Shown here one piece after another: positions 1 to 12,210 of a stretch of DNA of 64,000 nucleotides; the stretch's first letter is position 1, and each line of letters starts with the position of its first letter. Source of the DNA: Canna indica (Eukaryota; Streptophyta; Magnoliopsida; Zingiberales; Cannaceae); the NCBI GenBank assembly GCA_034359265.1, contig CP136893.1, forward strand, positions 20,592,001 through 20,656,000, given 5' to 3'. Below the pieces are notes generated by a model that was not told the origin of the DNA, did not search any database, and saw only the letters and a list, made by a program, of their open reading frames with translations. The position numbers and the translations under genes were made by a program.

Positions 1-116
1 CATAGTATATTGGCTAAGGGAACAATTTTCAGAACCGTTCCTATAAATGATGTATGGGAACACTTTTTTGACTGTTCCCAAAAGTAGCATGGCCATAGAT
101 CGAAAATGTTGTAGTG
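1..116. mobile_element. Probable terminal remnant of a CACTA-type transposon
   Basis: Short subterminal motifs of the type GGAAC/GTTCC occur in both orientations here, and the stretch ends with TTGTAGTG at 109-116, which resembles the inverted CACTA terminus. The rest of the element would lie upstream of the window. No target duplication can be tested, so this is an inference from the terminus alone. Confidence 0.35.
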
Positions 117-274
117 AAAATAAGTCAATTTAAGGAAGGATAGTGTGTGTATAGTGTTTTTTGTTGTATGTATCGTGTTTTCTAGTATGTTATTTGGGGT
201 GGGAACAAAGACAATAGCCTAAAGCTACTACCATGAAGTAGTTTGGTTTATGTATTTTAATGTTACCCTCTCAT

Positions 275-349
275 GTGTATTTGAAGACAATATGTTTTAG
301 CATGTTTCAATCTGTTAGTGTATTTGAAGACAATATGTTTTAGCATGTT
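275..349. repeat. Tandem direct repeat, 43-bp period
   Basis: A 32-bp sequence beginning GTGTATTTGAAGACAATATG occurs at 275-306 and again at 318-349. It lies just outside the left end of the Mutator-like element. Confidence 0.85.
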
Positions 350-389
350 CACCAAAAAATATGAACTTTCAAATATTTGCGAGAAAAAA

Positions 390-563
390 CATGAACTTTT
401 CCATTTTAACCTTAAAAAATATTAACTTTGCCACTTTTAACATAAAAATACATGAACTTTGTCACTTTTAACATAAAAATACATGAACTTTGCCACTTTT
501 AACCTAACAATACATGAACTTTGCTATTTTTAACCTTAAAATACATAAACTTTGTCATTTATA
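390..563. repeat. 31-bp tandem repeat near the MULE end
   Basis: Around five imperfect copies of a 31-bp unit built on CATGAACTTTGCCACTTTTA run head to tail. Similar AACTTT motifs occur inverted near 7090-7165 at the other end of the element, consistent with subterminal repeats. Confidence 0.75.
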
Positions 564-830
564 GCACGGCTACTTATAGCACAGTACGTAATTCAACTAG
601 TACACATCATTTCACATACATAAAATTTAGAATTCCACTTGCCACATACATAAAACTTAGAATGACACATAATTCATACAAAATCAAGTAATGACTACTA
701 CAGATAATCCACATAAATCCACATAAATCCATATCAATCTATATACATCCACATAAAATACACATAGAATCCATATACAATCCACATACAATCCATATCA
801 ATCCACATCAATCCTAACACTTGAAGATGA

Positions 831-2094
831 CTAATTGTCTGACTTCTTTTTTTCCTTGAGTTTGTTGCTGCTACTTACTGAGGTGGTGCTCTGATGAGTG
901 CCTTGGGTGGGTTGGGTGCCTTGAGTGGGTTGACTAACCTGGGTGCCTTGAGGTTGGACAATCTGCCCTCCTCTAAATCTTTCTTCATAGAGTATTCTAA
1001 CTTGTGTATTAGGCATCTATATGAAACTTAGAATTAGATAACTGAAATCTATAATTTATAATTGAAATTAAATAACTTACATGCACATATATATTTCCTA
1101 TTTTAGTGTCAATTGTTACTCCAAATCCCTTTGCTGCCACAGTCCTCTCCTTGTGCACAAGCTTCTCATAACTAACAAGTCTTTTAATAATAGTCATCTT
1201 TGGTCTCTTTATAGGTGACTGCACACTCTGGTTCTCCAAATTGATTTGCACACTCTGGTTCTTATGTGGTCTCCCCCTTTTCTTCTCCTGTGTCAAAAGT
1301 ATATATACTTGTAAAAAAATAGATTTGTTAGTAAACAGGTAAGGACAGATATTAAGTTGCCTGACTAGATGATAATTGACTTGACACTGGTCTTTTATCC
1401 TTATTTTTGCATGACCTTTTGTTAGGGTCATATGTATTGCAGTGTGTACATTTCATCTGCACCCCCATCTTACTCATCTTTGTTGGATTTTCTTGTTCCT
1501 TTTCTTTCTCACTAATATCCTTGTTCCTTGCCTTTTTTGGTCTCCATGTTTACCTTCTCACAATGGGAGGTAAGATAGGTTCAGACTCAACCTTTGCCCA
1601 TATTTTTTTCCCATTTAATGGCTGAATAAGATGCTCATATGCTCTTAGGTATGTGGGCTTCTAAAATAATCATGAACATATTCTGTGGGATCTTCTCTCA
1701 ACCAATGAATTGATGAAATGACATGAGGACAAGGGATGCCAATAAGTTCCCACATCCTGCATGAGCAATTATTTTGTTCTAGCTCTACAACATAATTGTT
1801 ATCCATGTGCTTAACCTCAAACTTCTTATATCCAGCATGTGTTGCTATGCAGAAGCCACTAGCAACCTTGTTCTCTTCTATTGTTTCCCTAATTTTAGGG
1901 CATATGGTATCATCACTTTTCATCATTATCTCCCTCTTTTATGTCATCCTTTTCATTAATGTCCTTCTAATATCTTCTAACATGTCAATCAAAAGCCTAT
2001 TTCTGGCTCTCAAAATATATCCATTGTCATCACCACCCTCAACAAAAGTATTGAGCACTTCGGTTTTGGCATAATCATATAACATATTTAAGCA
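831..2094 (-). pseudogene. MULE transposase, C-terminal remnant with SWIM zinc finger
   Basis: Reading on the minus strand from about 2094, a fragment contains MLEDIRR, then (1926-1645) a SWIM-type zinc finger with CSCRMWELIGIPCPH, the CxC...CxH pattern of plant MuDR/MURA-like transposases. The tail follows: a basic segment KKRGRPHKNQ (about 1290-1250) and a QPTQGTQ low-complexity terminus ending at 831. Stops and frame changes separate the pieces; one stop lies just before the methionine at 1926. The DDE catalytic domain that should precede it is absent, replaced by the Copia sequence. Family assignment rests on the zinc finger and its context. Confidence 0.8.
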
Positions 2095-2097
2095 AGC

Positions 2098-2379
2098 TCA
2101 AATATCGAATGTGGAAGAACAATGCATAACTTTTTCAAGTATATCATTTGAGAATGAGCAATAAAGAAAATACATTGTCTTAGCATTCAATTCAAACAAT
2201 CTAATTTGATCTTGAGTCCAATCATTAATGTCAATGATGGGCTCAACATATTTATTTTTTAGCATGCACAATAGATCTAAACTTTGTGTTTTAAGAAAAT
2301 TATAAATCCTACTTTTCCAAACATCAAAATTTTTCTCATCAAACCTAGGTGGTGCAAATGTTATACTCTCTAGAGCCAT
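2098..2379 (-). pseudogene. Copia gag, N-terminal fragment
   Basis: The reading frame starts MALESITFAPPRFDEKNFDV, with the W-K-x-R-I/M pattern typical of the N-terminus of plant Copia Gag (DUF4219/UBN2-like). The start codon lies about 55 bases downstream of the primer binding site, as expected. The frame is cut off near 2098, where sequence resembling the MULE transposase resumes. Only about 93 residues remain, so no function is expected. Confidence 0.75.
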
Positions 2380-2433
2380 TTTCGGATCGAGACAAGGTGT
2401 AGGAGAGATGGTGAAATCTCAAGCTACGAACCT

Positions 2434-2445
2434 GCTCTGATACCA
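2434..2445 (-). other. Primer binding site (initiator tRNA-Met)
   Basis: The minus strand reads TGGTATCAGAGC, complementary to the 3' end of initiator methionine tRNA. It lies two bases inside the LTR end (..CTACA), the standard plant Copia arrangement. Confidence 0.9.
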
Positions 2446-2447
2446 AA

Positions 2448-3955
2448 TGTAGGTTAAATTGCGACACTAGAGGGGGGGTGAATAGTATGTTTACTAAATT
2501 GATTAGCCTAAATTTGATTTTAATCATTTTCTTAAATCGTTTAGGCAATTAGCAGTCTCACGATTTGATACAGAAGCGATATAAACAATTAAGCACAAGC
2601 AATAATAAATAATAATGCAAACACAAGATTTATAGTGGTTCGGCCTCAATGCCTACTCCACTACCTAAGCACCCCGCTTAGAATTTCCAAACTAATTTTA
2701 CTAGATTAATTTTCGTTTCCCTTACACAGAGGACTTTAACTTGAAGAGTCTCACTCTCGACCTAAGGTACTTCCACACCCGAAAGTCTCTACCTTCTTAT
2801 CGAGAGCACTCTTCCACGTCAACCCTAAGGGACAACTAAACTAATCCTAGTAAACACTAAGTTTACACAAGTGGCTTTACTTCTTTTACACCAAGGATAC
2901 CACTTACATGCACAAGACCTAACACAATGTCTTCTACAAACTCAAATCCAAATAACACAATGTTCAAATAACAATTAAAATACAATCAAAAGAGCTTAAG
3001 AATGGAGAGAGAAACCAAAGCTCTTTTCCCAGGCCTTCACTCCTTCAACTTGTTAGATAAACTTGTTGTAGCAGAGTTGAGGGAAGTAGGGAAGCAAACG
3101 CTTGAAGAAGAACTTGACGAAGAGAGCAGATCGCCGCAATCAATCTTTGGAAGGATCTAAATCTCTCTTTCGAATACTCAATAAAGTCTGTAAGAATCAA
3201 GGAAGGAAGTTAAAAGAAGTAGATGAAGGTATATTTATACCCTCATGAAGAAACAGCAGCTCAACGGATAGTTTTCTATCCGTTGTAGGCCGCCGATCGA
3301 TTGGTCGGTCGACCGACCGAACGATCGATCGATCGATCGACCGATCATTCGACTGCTGCTCTTCTCTCTGTGTGCGGTCGACCGACGGGTTGACCATCCA
3401 GACATAACTCCTTCGTTCTCACATTCAGTCGACCAGTCGGTCGACCGATGCGATCTTGCGTCTGTGGTTATCCTCAGTTCGGTCGATCGATTGGTCGACC
3501 GACAGGCTTACTGCCTATTTTCAGCCTTTGTCGATCGACCGAAGTAGCCACTGCCTCGATCAACCGACAAAGCTACTACCTTTTTCTTACACTATTCGCT
3601 CGATCGCCCGGTCGACCAAACTTAGGCTGAATTTGGTTTCTTCAGCCTTTTTCTTCCGCGCTTGGTTTTCGGGTTCCAACTGTCAACGAGCATCAACTTG
3701 GAGAGTTTTTCATTTGATCTTTGGACTCGTCCAAAGTGACTTTGGTGCACTCATCGAGCTTCGAGAAATTCCCGCGACGAACCTGAACGCGACGATCAAT
3801 GTCCTTCCGATTTTCTGATTTATCTGATCGAGGACATCGAACGCTAATTGATATGGAACCTGGAAGATTTCTCGATGAAATATTAGTTCCATGTCTGTTA
3901 TCATCAAAACCGAGATTAAGAGATTAAGACCAAGGTTGAAAACCTAAAGCCAACA
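2448..3955 (-). repeat. Copia LTR, full length (about 1.5 kb)
   Basis: The LTR begins TGTTGG at 3955 and ends CTACA at 2448. Homologous LTRs lie at 9527-11142 and 27992-29598. A TATA-like TATAAATA sits near 3228-3238. The region around 3290-3620 is rich in TCGA/GATC tetranucleotides, as in the other two copies. Confidence 0.88.
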
Positions 3956-3969
3956 ATCTCCCCCTTTTT
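3956..3969 (-). other. Polypurine tract of the Copia element
   Basis: Immediately outside the LTR start the minus strand reads AAAAAGGGGGAGAT followed by TGTTGG. This is a classical plus-strand primer site, and it shows that internal sequence lies to the right (6105-3970). Confidence 0.85.
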
Positions 3970-6105
3970 GATGATAATAAACATCCTTAAGAAAATATAA
4001 CATTAATTAAAGCATAGAGGATATCAACTAAGGGATTTCTCCCCCTATCAACGTGCAAATCTATGAAAACAAACTCCCCCTATTTATATGCATGGATTTT
4101 CTATATTTTCCTCCCCTTTACTTATAATTTTCTCCCCAATTTTCCTATACTTTTCGCCCCCTTTTTCCTATACATTTCTCCCCCTTTTGATATCAATCAA
4201 AAAGGGCAAGAAATGTCAATCTAGTCAAAGGGATGAAGAACAAATATTTTTTCATGAAGTTGAGACTCTAAAGATTTTTCATGAAACATGAAAATCTCAA
4301 TCAAAGGGATGGAAAAATAAATATTTGATATGAAACAAAATTCATACATGATGTGTTCAAAAACTAAGTAATTGAATTCAAAATTAAATCATGTATGTTC
4401 TCATATGACATTTTTGATTTCATTCAAACTTTAAAAAAAACCAAGATCTAATCATTTGAAGCATGTTTGAGAAGTTTGAAATGAAAATAATAACATTTGA
4501 TCCAAATATGAACTTAGCACATTTTCATTTGAAATAAGCATTAAAACTATGAAAATGCTAAGTATCAGATTTTGTTATCTACTCATATTTTCTCATATTT
4601 AGGCATCTAGACATCAAACATGAGATAATGTAAGTCTATGAATCAAGTTTGGGCTTACGATGAAATTTTTAAATTGTTTTGTTGACTTAGGTCAACATAT
4701 ACTTCAAGATTTTAAAAAAATCAAACTTTTAAATCTATACAATATCATATTTTCGATGAAAAACTTTGGTACCAATTTTTTGGATGAAAATTTTTGATAC
4801 CAAATATTGAATGGTCATTTGAAATGCATGAATAAAGTTTGAACTCAAAAGAATTTTTAAAGACCATTTTTCATCATATATTGATTTTAATAAACAAATG
4901 GATATTTCTAACTATCATCCAAAATATCAAAATCATTTCTAGAAATGATTTTACTCAAGAAATTGTGTGAATGATATTAGAAATGAAATCCAAATTGTAT
5001 ACATGAGTTTTCATTTGAAGTTTTTGAAGAAAAGTCAAAGTATCGAAAAGATTGATATTTCAAATAAGTGATACTTTGTGTTTTCGAAATCCGACTTCAA
5101 AAACTCACTTTAAATCAGATTCTTGATGAAATTTTTTGAAATTTTTACTGATAAAACTAGAATTTTTAGTGAATGTGCAGTTTCAAGAATCATCTGAAAA
5201 TGATTTTTTTATATTTCTCTAGAAATAACTGAAATTGATACCAATTGTAGGTTGAAATAGTATTTTTGTAATTTTCAGTTATTCTTAAAACTTGTTCAAT
5301 TTTCATTCAAACTTTCATGACACCACATGATGGTCATGTAAAGAGTATATGTCAAGTTTGGAATGAAAATTATGTCCTTAAGTCAAGATATCAACCTAGC
5401 ATGGTTTCATTCAAAACTAAACTAGTTTTTATGAAATTTGCTAAGTTTCAATCTTAACATTTACTCATGGTTTTTCAATCTTAAACCTCTGGATACCTAT
5501 CATGAGTAAATCTAAACATATTCCTCAAATATGGATAGAAAATGAGACCTCTAAGTCAATTGGTTGACTTGGGTCAACTTGGTTCAAAAGAGGTAAGCAT
5601 GAATTGGCCTCAATGTCATTTTATCCATATCCATATAAATTTTTCACTCTAAGTGCTTGGAAACATGTCATACTTATTCCTAAATATGTTTATGAAATTT
5701 GGACTTAAAATGAAATGCCCAAGTCGATTTATTGACTTGAGTTAAACCTTTCCAAGTTAAGTCTCCTAAAGTGAGATATCAATTGTATTTGTTCATCTAG
5801 ACATGAATTTTTAAGTTTTAAATATATAGACTCATGTGATATGTGTATCTAAGCATGTTTGTCAAATGTTTAACTTCAAATGAAATCTCTAAAGAAAAAT
5901 TTTAACCTAGTTCAATTTCATAAATATTATGATATCATGAAATGAGCTAAGTTAACAAAAATTTTCTTACTCATGAAAATTCAAATATTTATCATGCATA
6001 ATCAATCATGAGCATAGAGAAATCACTTAAGCATAAATATTCAAGTATTATATTAAGATTTTTGCCAAAATTAAATCCATATCTTAGTCTTAGAAATTTT
6101 CCCAA
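3970..6105 (-). other. AT-rich 3' internal region of the Copia element, no ORF
   Basis: About 2.1 kb between the polypurine tract and the truncated LTR. It is AT-rich, with recurring short phrases such as GACTTGGGTCAACTTGG, and has no substantial reading frame. Its position matches the long region between pol and the 3' LTR in some plant Copia elements; any former env-like ORF is no longer recognisable. Confidence 0.6.
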
Positions 6106-6279
6106 CTTGAGCGCGACGATCAATGTCCTTTTAATTTACCGATTTATCCGATCGAGAACATCGAACGCTAATTGATATGGAACCTGAAAGATTTCTCGAT
6201 GAAATATTAGTTCCATATCTGTTATCATCAAAACCGAGATTAAGATATTAAAGCCAAGGTTGAAAATCTAAAGCCAACA
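6106..6279 (-). repeat. Truncated Copia LTR (first about 174 bp)
   Basis: This segment matches 3784-3955 nearly base for base, ending in CCAACA at 6274-6279. The rest of the LTR is missing and AT-rich internal sequence follows directly. It marks the outer edge of the Copia insertion in the MULE. Confidence 0.88.
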
Positions 6280-6734
6280 CTCATCACTTGTGTCAACATC
6301 TCCATCAAAATCAGTATGTTCATGAGCCTCATCTTGGTCAGCTCCTTCATGATTAGGCTCCAAATTCTCATCCTGGTTCAAAGTTTTGAGAGCTTCATCT
6401 AGTTTTTTTTTCCTCAATAATTCATAGTCTCTAACTCCTTCTGAATAGAAGTGTATAGACCCACAACTTATCCCCAATTGACACATCTTCTTAACTTTAG
6501 TTTCTATCTTTATCTCCACCAGTCCCGAAGATAAGAGCTTCTTAGGGTCTTTGTACCATAATTTGCTAGGTCGAGAGTAACCTAATATTTCTACCAAGAC
6601 TCTCAGGGCAGATAATATAATTGTATTTGAAATCATATCTCTTCGACTAAAAATAGTTCACCCCCCACATAGCGTACATGGGGTTCAAACATCATGTGAC
6701 TATCGTGATGTACTACAATCTCAAACTTTGTCAT
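6280..6734 (-). pseudogene. MULE transposase, N-terminal remnant (PB1-like region)
   Basis: The minus strand from the ATG at 6734 reads MTKFEIVVHHDSHMMF, then RYVGGE, and after a frame change ELWYKDPKK-like sequence (here KLWYKDPKKLLSSGLVEI) with KMCQ and SGSIHFY-like motifs. This is the conserved N-terminal region of many plant MuDR-like transposases. It ends in an acidic stretch (DGDVDTSDE) at the edge of the Copia insertion. The frameshift near 6640 and the missing core make it a pseudogene. Confidence 0.7.
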
Positions 6735-7183
6735 CCTACATGAAAATGCATGTGCGACACATTGCAAAGAGTGAAAAAACAATAAAAAAAATGGATTCAC
6801 ATAATATTCGGACCACAGCACATGGATTCACAAAAAAAGATGGCACATGCGAAAGAAACCAAAAAGATGATAATAATAAAATTACCATTTTGCCCATCCC
6901 CGTTTCAAAAAAATATTAGCATCGGGGATAGGTAATTTCGTAATTTTATGTTAACCTTCACTCGTCCGTTGAAATATATGCCACATTGGCAAAGAACTTG
7001 TCACGTCAGTAAAGTAATGTGCCACGTCGTTGCCGTTAACAACCATGTCAGCAAAAATCGACAGAAATAGCGGTGCGTGCTAAACGAGATAACGGAATTA
7101 AAGTTCGTGTATTTTTTTGCTACTGAAAAAAGTTTATGCTAAAAATGAGAAAAGGTCCAAAGTTCGTATTATTTTTTGTATAT

Positions 7184-9521
7184 ACTCTATATTATATTAT
7201 GTATATTTAATTTCGAATTTTATTTTTCCTCCATTATTCCGTGTGATTAATTGCAATTTTTTCGAGCATTAAATTAACGATGTTTCTATTCCAATTAAGT
7301 ATCTTTAATTTCTAAATTTTTAATTATAATTAAATTAATTAGATTTACATGATTAATTTTTAAAATTTTAAATTCTTTTAATTATGTATAATAAATTTCA
7401 AATTTTATTAATTATTTCTTTTTAACAAATATAGAAAGTCACAATATGTGACCATATTAGGGTTTGACCCCTAGATCACTAGGAAATATCCAAGATGTTG
7501 TCATTAACTATGCTAATCACAGTTGGCAAAATTTATTAATTATTTAAATATATATTAATTTTAAATCTTATTAATTTAAATCTTATTAATTAATGGAAAA
7601 TAATTTTCAAATTTTCAAATTAAAATTTTTATATTTAAACATCCATTTAATTAAGCAAGTTTCATTTTCAATTAATTATTATTATTTTTAATATTTTCAT
7701 AGAACATTACTTTAATTTCCTTTCAATTTAATTTCTAAATTTTAATTAATTTTGAATTTTATTAATGGTCAAATTTATTTTTGTTCCACCATTATACATG
7801 TTTAATTTTAATTTTTTAAATCCATTTAAATAAGCATGCTTGATTTCCAATTAATCGTGATTAATTTTTAAAATTTTAAATTTAATTAATTTCAAATGTG
7901 AATAATTATTTATGAAATTTTAAATTTTTTATATCTGCTTAAATAAACATGCATAATTTTGAATTTTTTTAAGTTTCATTTGGTTAGAATTAAATTAATT
8001 ATATCTGCTTAATTTTAAATTCTTATATATTATATTATGCATGCTTAATTTTAAATTTTATTTTCCCTCCGTATTTATGTATGATTAACTAAAAAATTTT
8101 GAGTTCATTAAATTAAGTAGGTTTCACTTTCAATTAAGTATCGGTTTTTATTCTTAAAAATATAATTCTTATATAATATGATAATAATATTGCAACTTAT
8201 TTCTTAAAATCTAGGGATATAAATTATTTAAATTATTAAGAATATTAAATTATAGTTAGAAATTTAAATTAAAAATTAATTTGTGATTTAAGTTTAAAAT
8301 AATTATTTTTCTAAAATTTTAAAAATTAATTATAAATCTAAATTCATATAATTTCAAATTGAAATTATGTTAGAAAATATGAAAAATATAATATATATAT
8401 CCCACCTAAATTTCTCCCACTCCCTCAACTCTTTATATTTATTTTTACCGTATTTATATTTATATTTTTATATGCTTAATTTCGACATCTTCTACTTTAA
8501 TTTCTAGATTAAACTACTTTAATTTTTCTACCGTTTAATTTTCAAAATTAATTTTCATATTAAATTAATTTTTAATTTTATTAATAGTGAATTTTATTTT
8601 TCCTTCAAAAAATCATGTTTAAATTTTAATTTTTCAAAATAAATTAATTAAAATTTCAATTTTAAATTAATTTTAAATTTTATTAATAATGAATTTTATT
8701 TTCCCTTCAATTAATAATGCTTAATTTTTTAAATTTTAGAATTTAATTAAATTACAAATGTTGAGAATTATTGATGAAATTTTAATTTTTTAAGAAATAA
8801 ATTAAATCTTAGTTTCGAATTTTATTATGTCTATGTAATTAAACATGCCTAATTTCAAATTTTATTAATTTTCATTTGGTTATAATCAAATTAATTATGT
8901 TAGCTTATTTTTTAATTCTTATATATTATATTATGCATGTTTAATTTTGAATATTATTTTTTCTCCATAATTATGTATGATTAATTGGAAAAAAAAATTA
9001 GCATTAAATTAAAGAGATTTCAGTTCCAATTAAGTATGCTTAATTTCTAAATTTTCAATTATATTTAAATTAATTAGACTCAATTTCAAAGTAAACATAA
9101 TTAATTTTTAAAATTTTGAATCCTTTTAATTTTCCATAATAAATTTCGAAATTTATTAATTATTTAAATACATATTAATTTCAAATTAATTTATATCTTA
9201 TTAATCAATGAAAATTTTCAAATTAAAATTTTTAAAGTTTCATTTTTAATTAATTATTCTTATTTTTCAAATTTTCATATAAAACTACTTTAATTTCCAT
9301 TCAATTTAATTTCTAAATTTTAATTAATTTTGAATTTTATTAATAGTGAATTTTATTTTTCTTCTATACTTATGCATGTTTAATTTCAATTTTTATAATC
9401 CATTTAATTAAGTAGGATTGATTTCCAACTGATCATGCTTAATTTTCAAAATTTTGAAACACGTTGAATTTTGAATTTTATTAATTTTCATTTGGTTAGA
9501 ATCAAATTAATTATGTATGCT
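7184..9521. repeat. AT-rich higher-order repeat block
   Basis: Very AT-rich DNA made of TTAATTTTAAATTTTATTAAT-like phrases. A landmark, TATATTATATTATG followed by a C-rich TTTTCCTCC and GTATGATTAATT, recurs at about 7184, 8024 and 8926, giving a large degenerate unit of roughly 0.85-0.9 kb. There is no coding potential. The block resumes at 11148 beyond a solo LTR. Confidence 0.7.
7418..7531 (-). mobile_element. tRNA-derived SINE copy 1 (114 bp)
   Basis: On the minus strand the element starts TGCCAACTGTG, has an A-box-like TAGCATAGTTAATGACAAC, then a degenerate B-box region near CTAGGGGTCAAACCC, and ends with an A/T-rich tail. It is flanked by a perfect 14-bp duplication TTTATTAATTATTT (7404-7417 and 7532-7545). 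The paralogous AT-rich block near 9150 lacks it, an empty-site counterpart. Confidence 0.8.
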
Positions 9522-9526
9522 TAATT

Positions 9527-11142
9527 TGTTGGCCTAAGGTTTTTTATCTTGGTCTTAATCTCGGTTTTGATTATAACAAATATGGAACTAATGTCTCATT
9601 GAGAAAACTTCCAGGTTCCAAGTCGGTTAGCGCATGTCGTCCACGATCGAAAAAATCAGATATATTGGCAAGGACGCTCAGGATTCTTCAAGAAGTTAGA
9701 GTTTAGGTTTAGGGTGTCTAGCATATGATGTAATCCTCTTTATGATGCAAAAAAACCCAAAAACTAAAATCGAATCCCAAAACATGAAAACCCAAAAATC
9801 GTCTTGAAATTCACTAAGCCTAAGGAGCTCCTTGGAGGGCTATATGACCTAGATATTTCTTGACATAAAAAATGACAGTAATTATTTCTTGGATAAAAAC
9901 TAGATAACGAGGTACTTTTAAAGAATTTTTGGAAGCCTTTAGCATACCCATATTTGATCCAAGAGATTAGACCATTTTCGTTTTTCGAAAATTTGTACTA
10001 GACCCCAAAAACTTGATTTTGATTCTTAATGATTTGGATTTTTTTAGATATTTTTATTGAATCCAAATAGGTCGTAATCCTTATATAATATTTATATTTT
10101 AAAGTTATTAACTTAAAGTTAGTAAATGTTACATAAGTAGACTTAGTGAAGATCGAACCCAGAAACGAGCTAAACCAAGCAGTCTGCCCAATTTCGATCG
10201 ACCATTCGATCGATCGAATGCTGCCAAAAACTGGCAGTAGGCAAGTCGGTCGACCGAAGTGTGCCAAAAAATAGCAGTATGCCTTTGGTCGCTCGGTCGG
10301 TCAACCAACGATCGATTGGACGACGGTAATGGCTAGTTTTTCGCCCGTTCAGCTGGCTGTTTCATGTCATCTCCTAAAGGCTTATAAATAGAAGTCTTAG
10401 CAAGCCTTCCATCCTTTATATATCAAACATACTTTGAGCCATATTTTGATGATTCTTGAACTTGATTGAGCCACCATTCTTGAAAACCCTAGTTTGATCT
10501 CTCATCTCCTTGACATAACCTTCAAGCTTCATCAATTCAACAATTTGAGACATCAAGAGGACTAGGGAGTTTATTTTGGAGCTAAGTATTTATTATTTGA
10601 TTTATTGCTCTATTAGTTGTTGTATTTTGGTGTTTATTTCATTGTATTAAAGGTTGTGTAAACCTAGGTTGCTAGGTTTGATTGAGTTGGTGGTTGTCTT
10701 GGTGTTAAGGCTTAAACTCACCATTATAAACTTAGTTTACTAGGATTAATTGACTTGTCCCTTAGGTTGAGGTGGGAGAGTGCTCTCGGTAGGAAGGCGG
10801 GATACTTTCGGGTGTGGAAGTGTCTTTGGTTTGAAAGCGAAAACTTTTCGATTGTAAAGTACTCTTTGTAAGGGAAACGATATAATCAAGTAAATTTAGT
10901 TTGGAAATCTTAAGCAAGGTGCTTAGATAGTGGAGTAGGAATTGGGGCCAAACCACTATAAATCTTTGTGTTAGCATTGATATTGTATTTGTGTTAATTA
11001 TTTTATTATTTATCGCTTTCGTATTTAGTTATTCAATCGTAAATTACCTAAGTAATCAAGTAAACGATTAAAGTTGAAATTAGGCAACAAATTTAGTTAA
11101 CACACTATTCACCCCCCCTCTAGTGTGGTCATTTCACCAACA
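9527..11142 (+). mobile_element. Solo Copia LTR with 5-bp target duplication
   Basis: The LTR starts TGTTGGCC and ends CCAACA and is flanked by TAATT on both sides (9522-9526 and 11143-11147). It is homologous to the LTRs at 2448-3955 and 27992-29598. A TATA box TATAAATA lies at 10383-10390, and a TCGA/GATC-rich patch at about 10190-10330. No internal sequence is present, so it is a solo LTR left by LTR-LTR recombination. Confidence 0.93.
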
Positions 11143-11147
11143 TAATT

Positions 11148-11740
11148 TTCGTATCTTATATATTATACTATGGATGTTTAATTTTAAATTTTATTTCCCC
11201 TTTGTATATATGTATGATTAATTGGAAATTTTTCGAGTCTACTAAATTAAGTAGGTTTCACCTCCAATTAAGTATCGACTTTTATTCTTAAAAATATAAT
11301 TCTTTTATAATATGATAATAATATGATAACTTATTTTTGAAAATCTAGGTTTATAAATATTTAAATTTAAAATTTAAATTGAAATTATTAAAAATATTAA
11401 ATTATAGTTACAAATTTAAATTAAAAATTAATTTACAATTTAAGTTTAAAATAATTATTTTTCTAAAATTTTAAAAATTAGTTTTAAATCTAAATTTATA
11501 TAGTTTTAAATCTAAATTTATATAATTTTAAATTAAAATTATGTTATAAAATGTCAAAAATATATTTAAAAATCGATAGACTATTCTATTTGTATATAAT
11601 AATATATAAAAGTATAAAAATTTAATTTCAAACTTTTTTATTTATAAAACCACGAATTATATAATAATATATTAAAATATAAAATATAATTTTTTTATTT
11701 TTTTATTTTTAAAATCACATTTTAATCGTGAAAAGCATGG
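11148..11740. repeat. AT-rich higher-order repeat block, continuation
   Basis: This resumes the AT-rich block split by the solo LTR and is colinear with 8024-8400 (shared AAATTAAGTAGGTTTCAC and AATATAATTCTT landmarks). There is no gene. Confidence 0.7.
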
Positions 11741-12210
11741 GTACTAGATCTAGTTCTCTCTTTAAACCACTATCGTTATCACTCTATGGTTCACTTGGTA
11801 TGCTTAGAATAATAAAATTGATCTTGTTAGGCAGTAATCCCCTGATAGCCTCATGGTCCACATTTTAGCTTTTGGGGCTAAACTATTTTGGGTCTAGGGT
11901 TCTTGAGAGCAATAAAGCTAATGGTTCGTTTATGGCACAATTTAATGGTGGTTCAAAGTGTTGTACTGATCCTTGGTCCTAGCGAGCCCTCCTCGTCAGC
12001 CACCCACTCCATGAAGCCATCACAATTGTCGACCTAGCACCTTGACATGCTACTACTACCGCCGCCTCCTCCTCCAAGCTAGTTATTATTTTGTGTTTGA
12101 TACATGTTGATACATACTGATACTTTTATCACATTTAAACATATTATTTTGACTTATATACCATTTTAACACATCATTTTGTATACAATATGTTTTTATG
12201 TGTATTTGTA
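11741..12210. other. Intergenic, no gene seen
   Basis: Mixed-composition sequence with short TGATACAT repeats near 12100. No coding region or defined element could be supported. Confidence 0.5.

Larger units (their letters stand above)
2098..6279 (-). mobile_element. Rearranged Copia-type element (truncated LTR, 3' internal region, full LTR, gag start)
   Basis: On the minus strand the order is: the first about 174 bp of an LTR (6279-6106), AT-rich internal sequence (6105-3970), a polypurine tract, a full LTR (3955-2448), a tRNA-Met primer binding site, and the start of gag (2379-2098). The outer LTR edge abuts MULE transposase sequence at 6280, showing that the element landed in the MULE. 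The central LTR therefore acts as the 3' LTR of one unit and the 5' LTR of the next. No pol genes remain. A SIRE/Maximus-like clade is possible but is a guess. Confidence 0.8.
351..7180 (-). mobile_element. Decayed Mutator-like element interrupted by a Copia element
   Basis: Transposase fragments on the minus strand flank a large Copia insertion. The N-terminal part lies at 6280-6734 and the zinc-finger C-terminal part at 831-2094. The outer ends near 351-372 and 7160-7180 are similar in inverted orientation (an A-rich run followed by GAACTTT), which I read as terminal inverted repeats. No convincing 9-bp target duplication was found, so the exact ends are uncertain. The catalytic core of the transposase is missing, so the element cannot be autonomous. 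Confidence 0.5.

Noticed and set aside
3197..3818. Frames with RSIDRSTDR-like repeats
   Set aside because: They come from the TCGA/GATC-rich patch of the Copia LTR.
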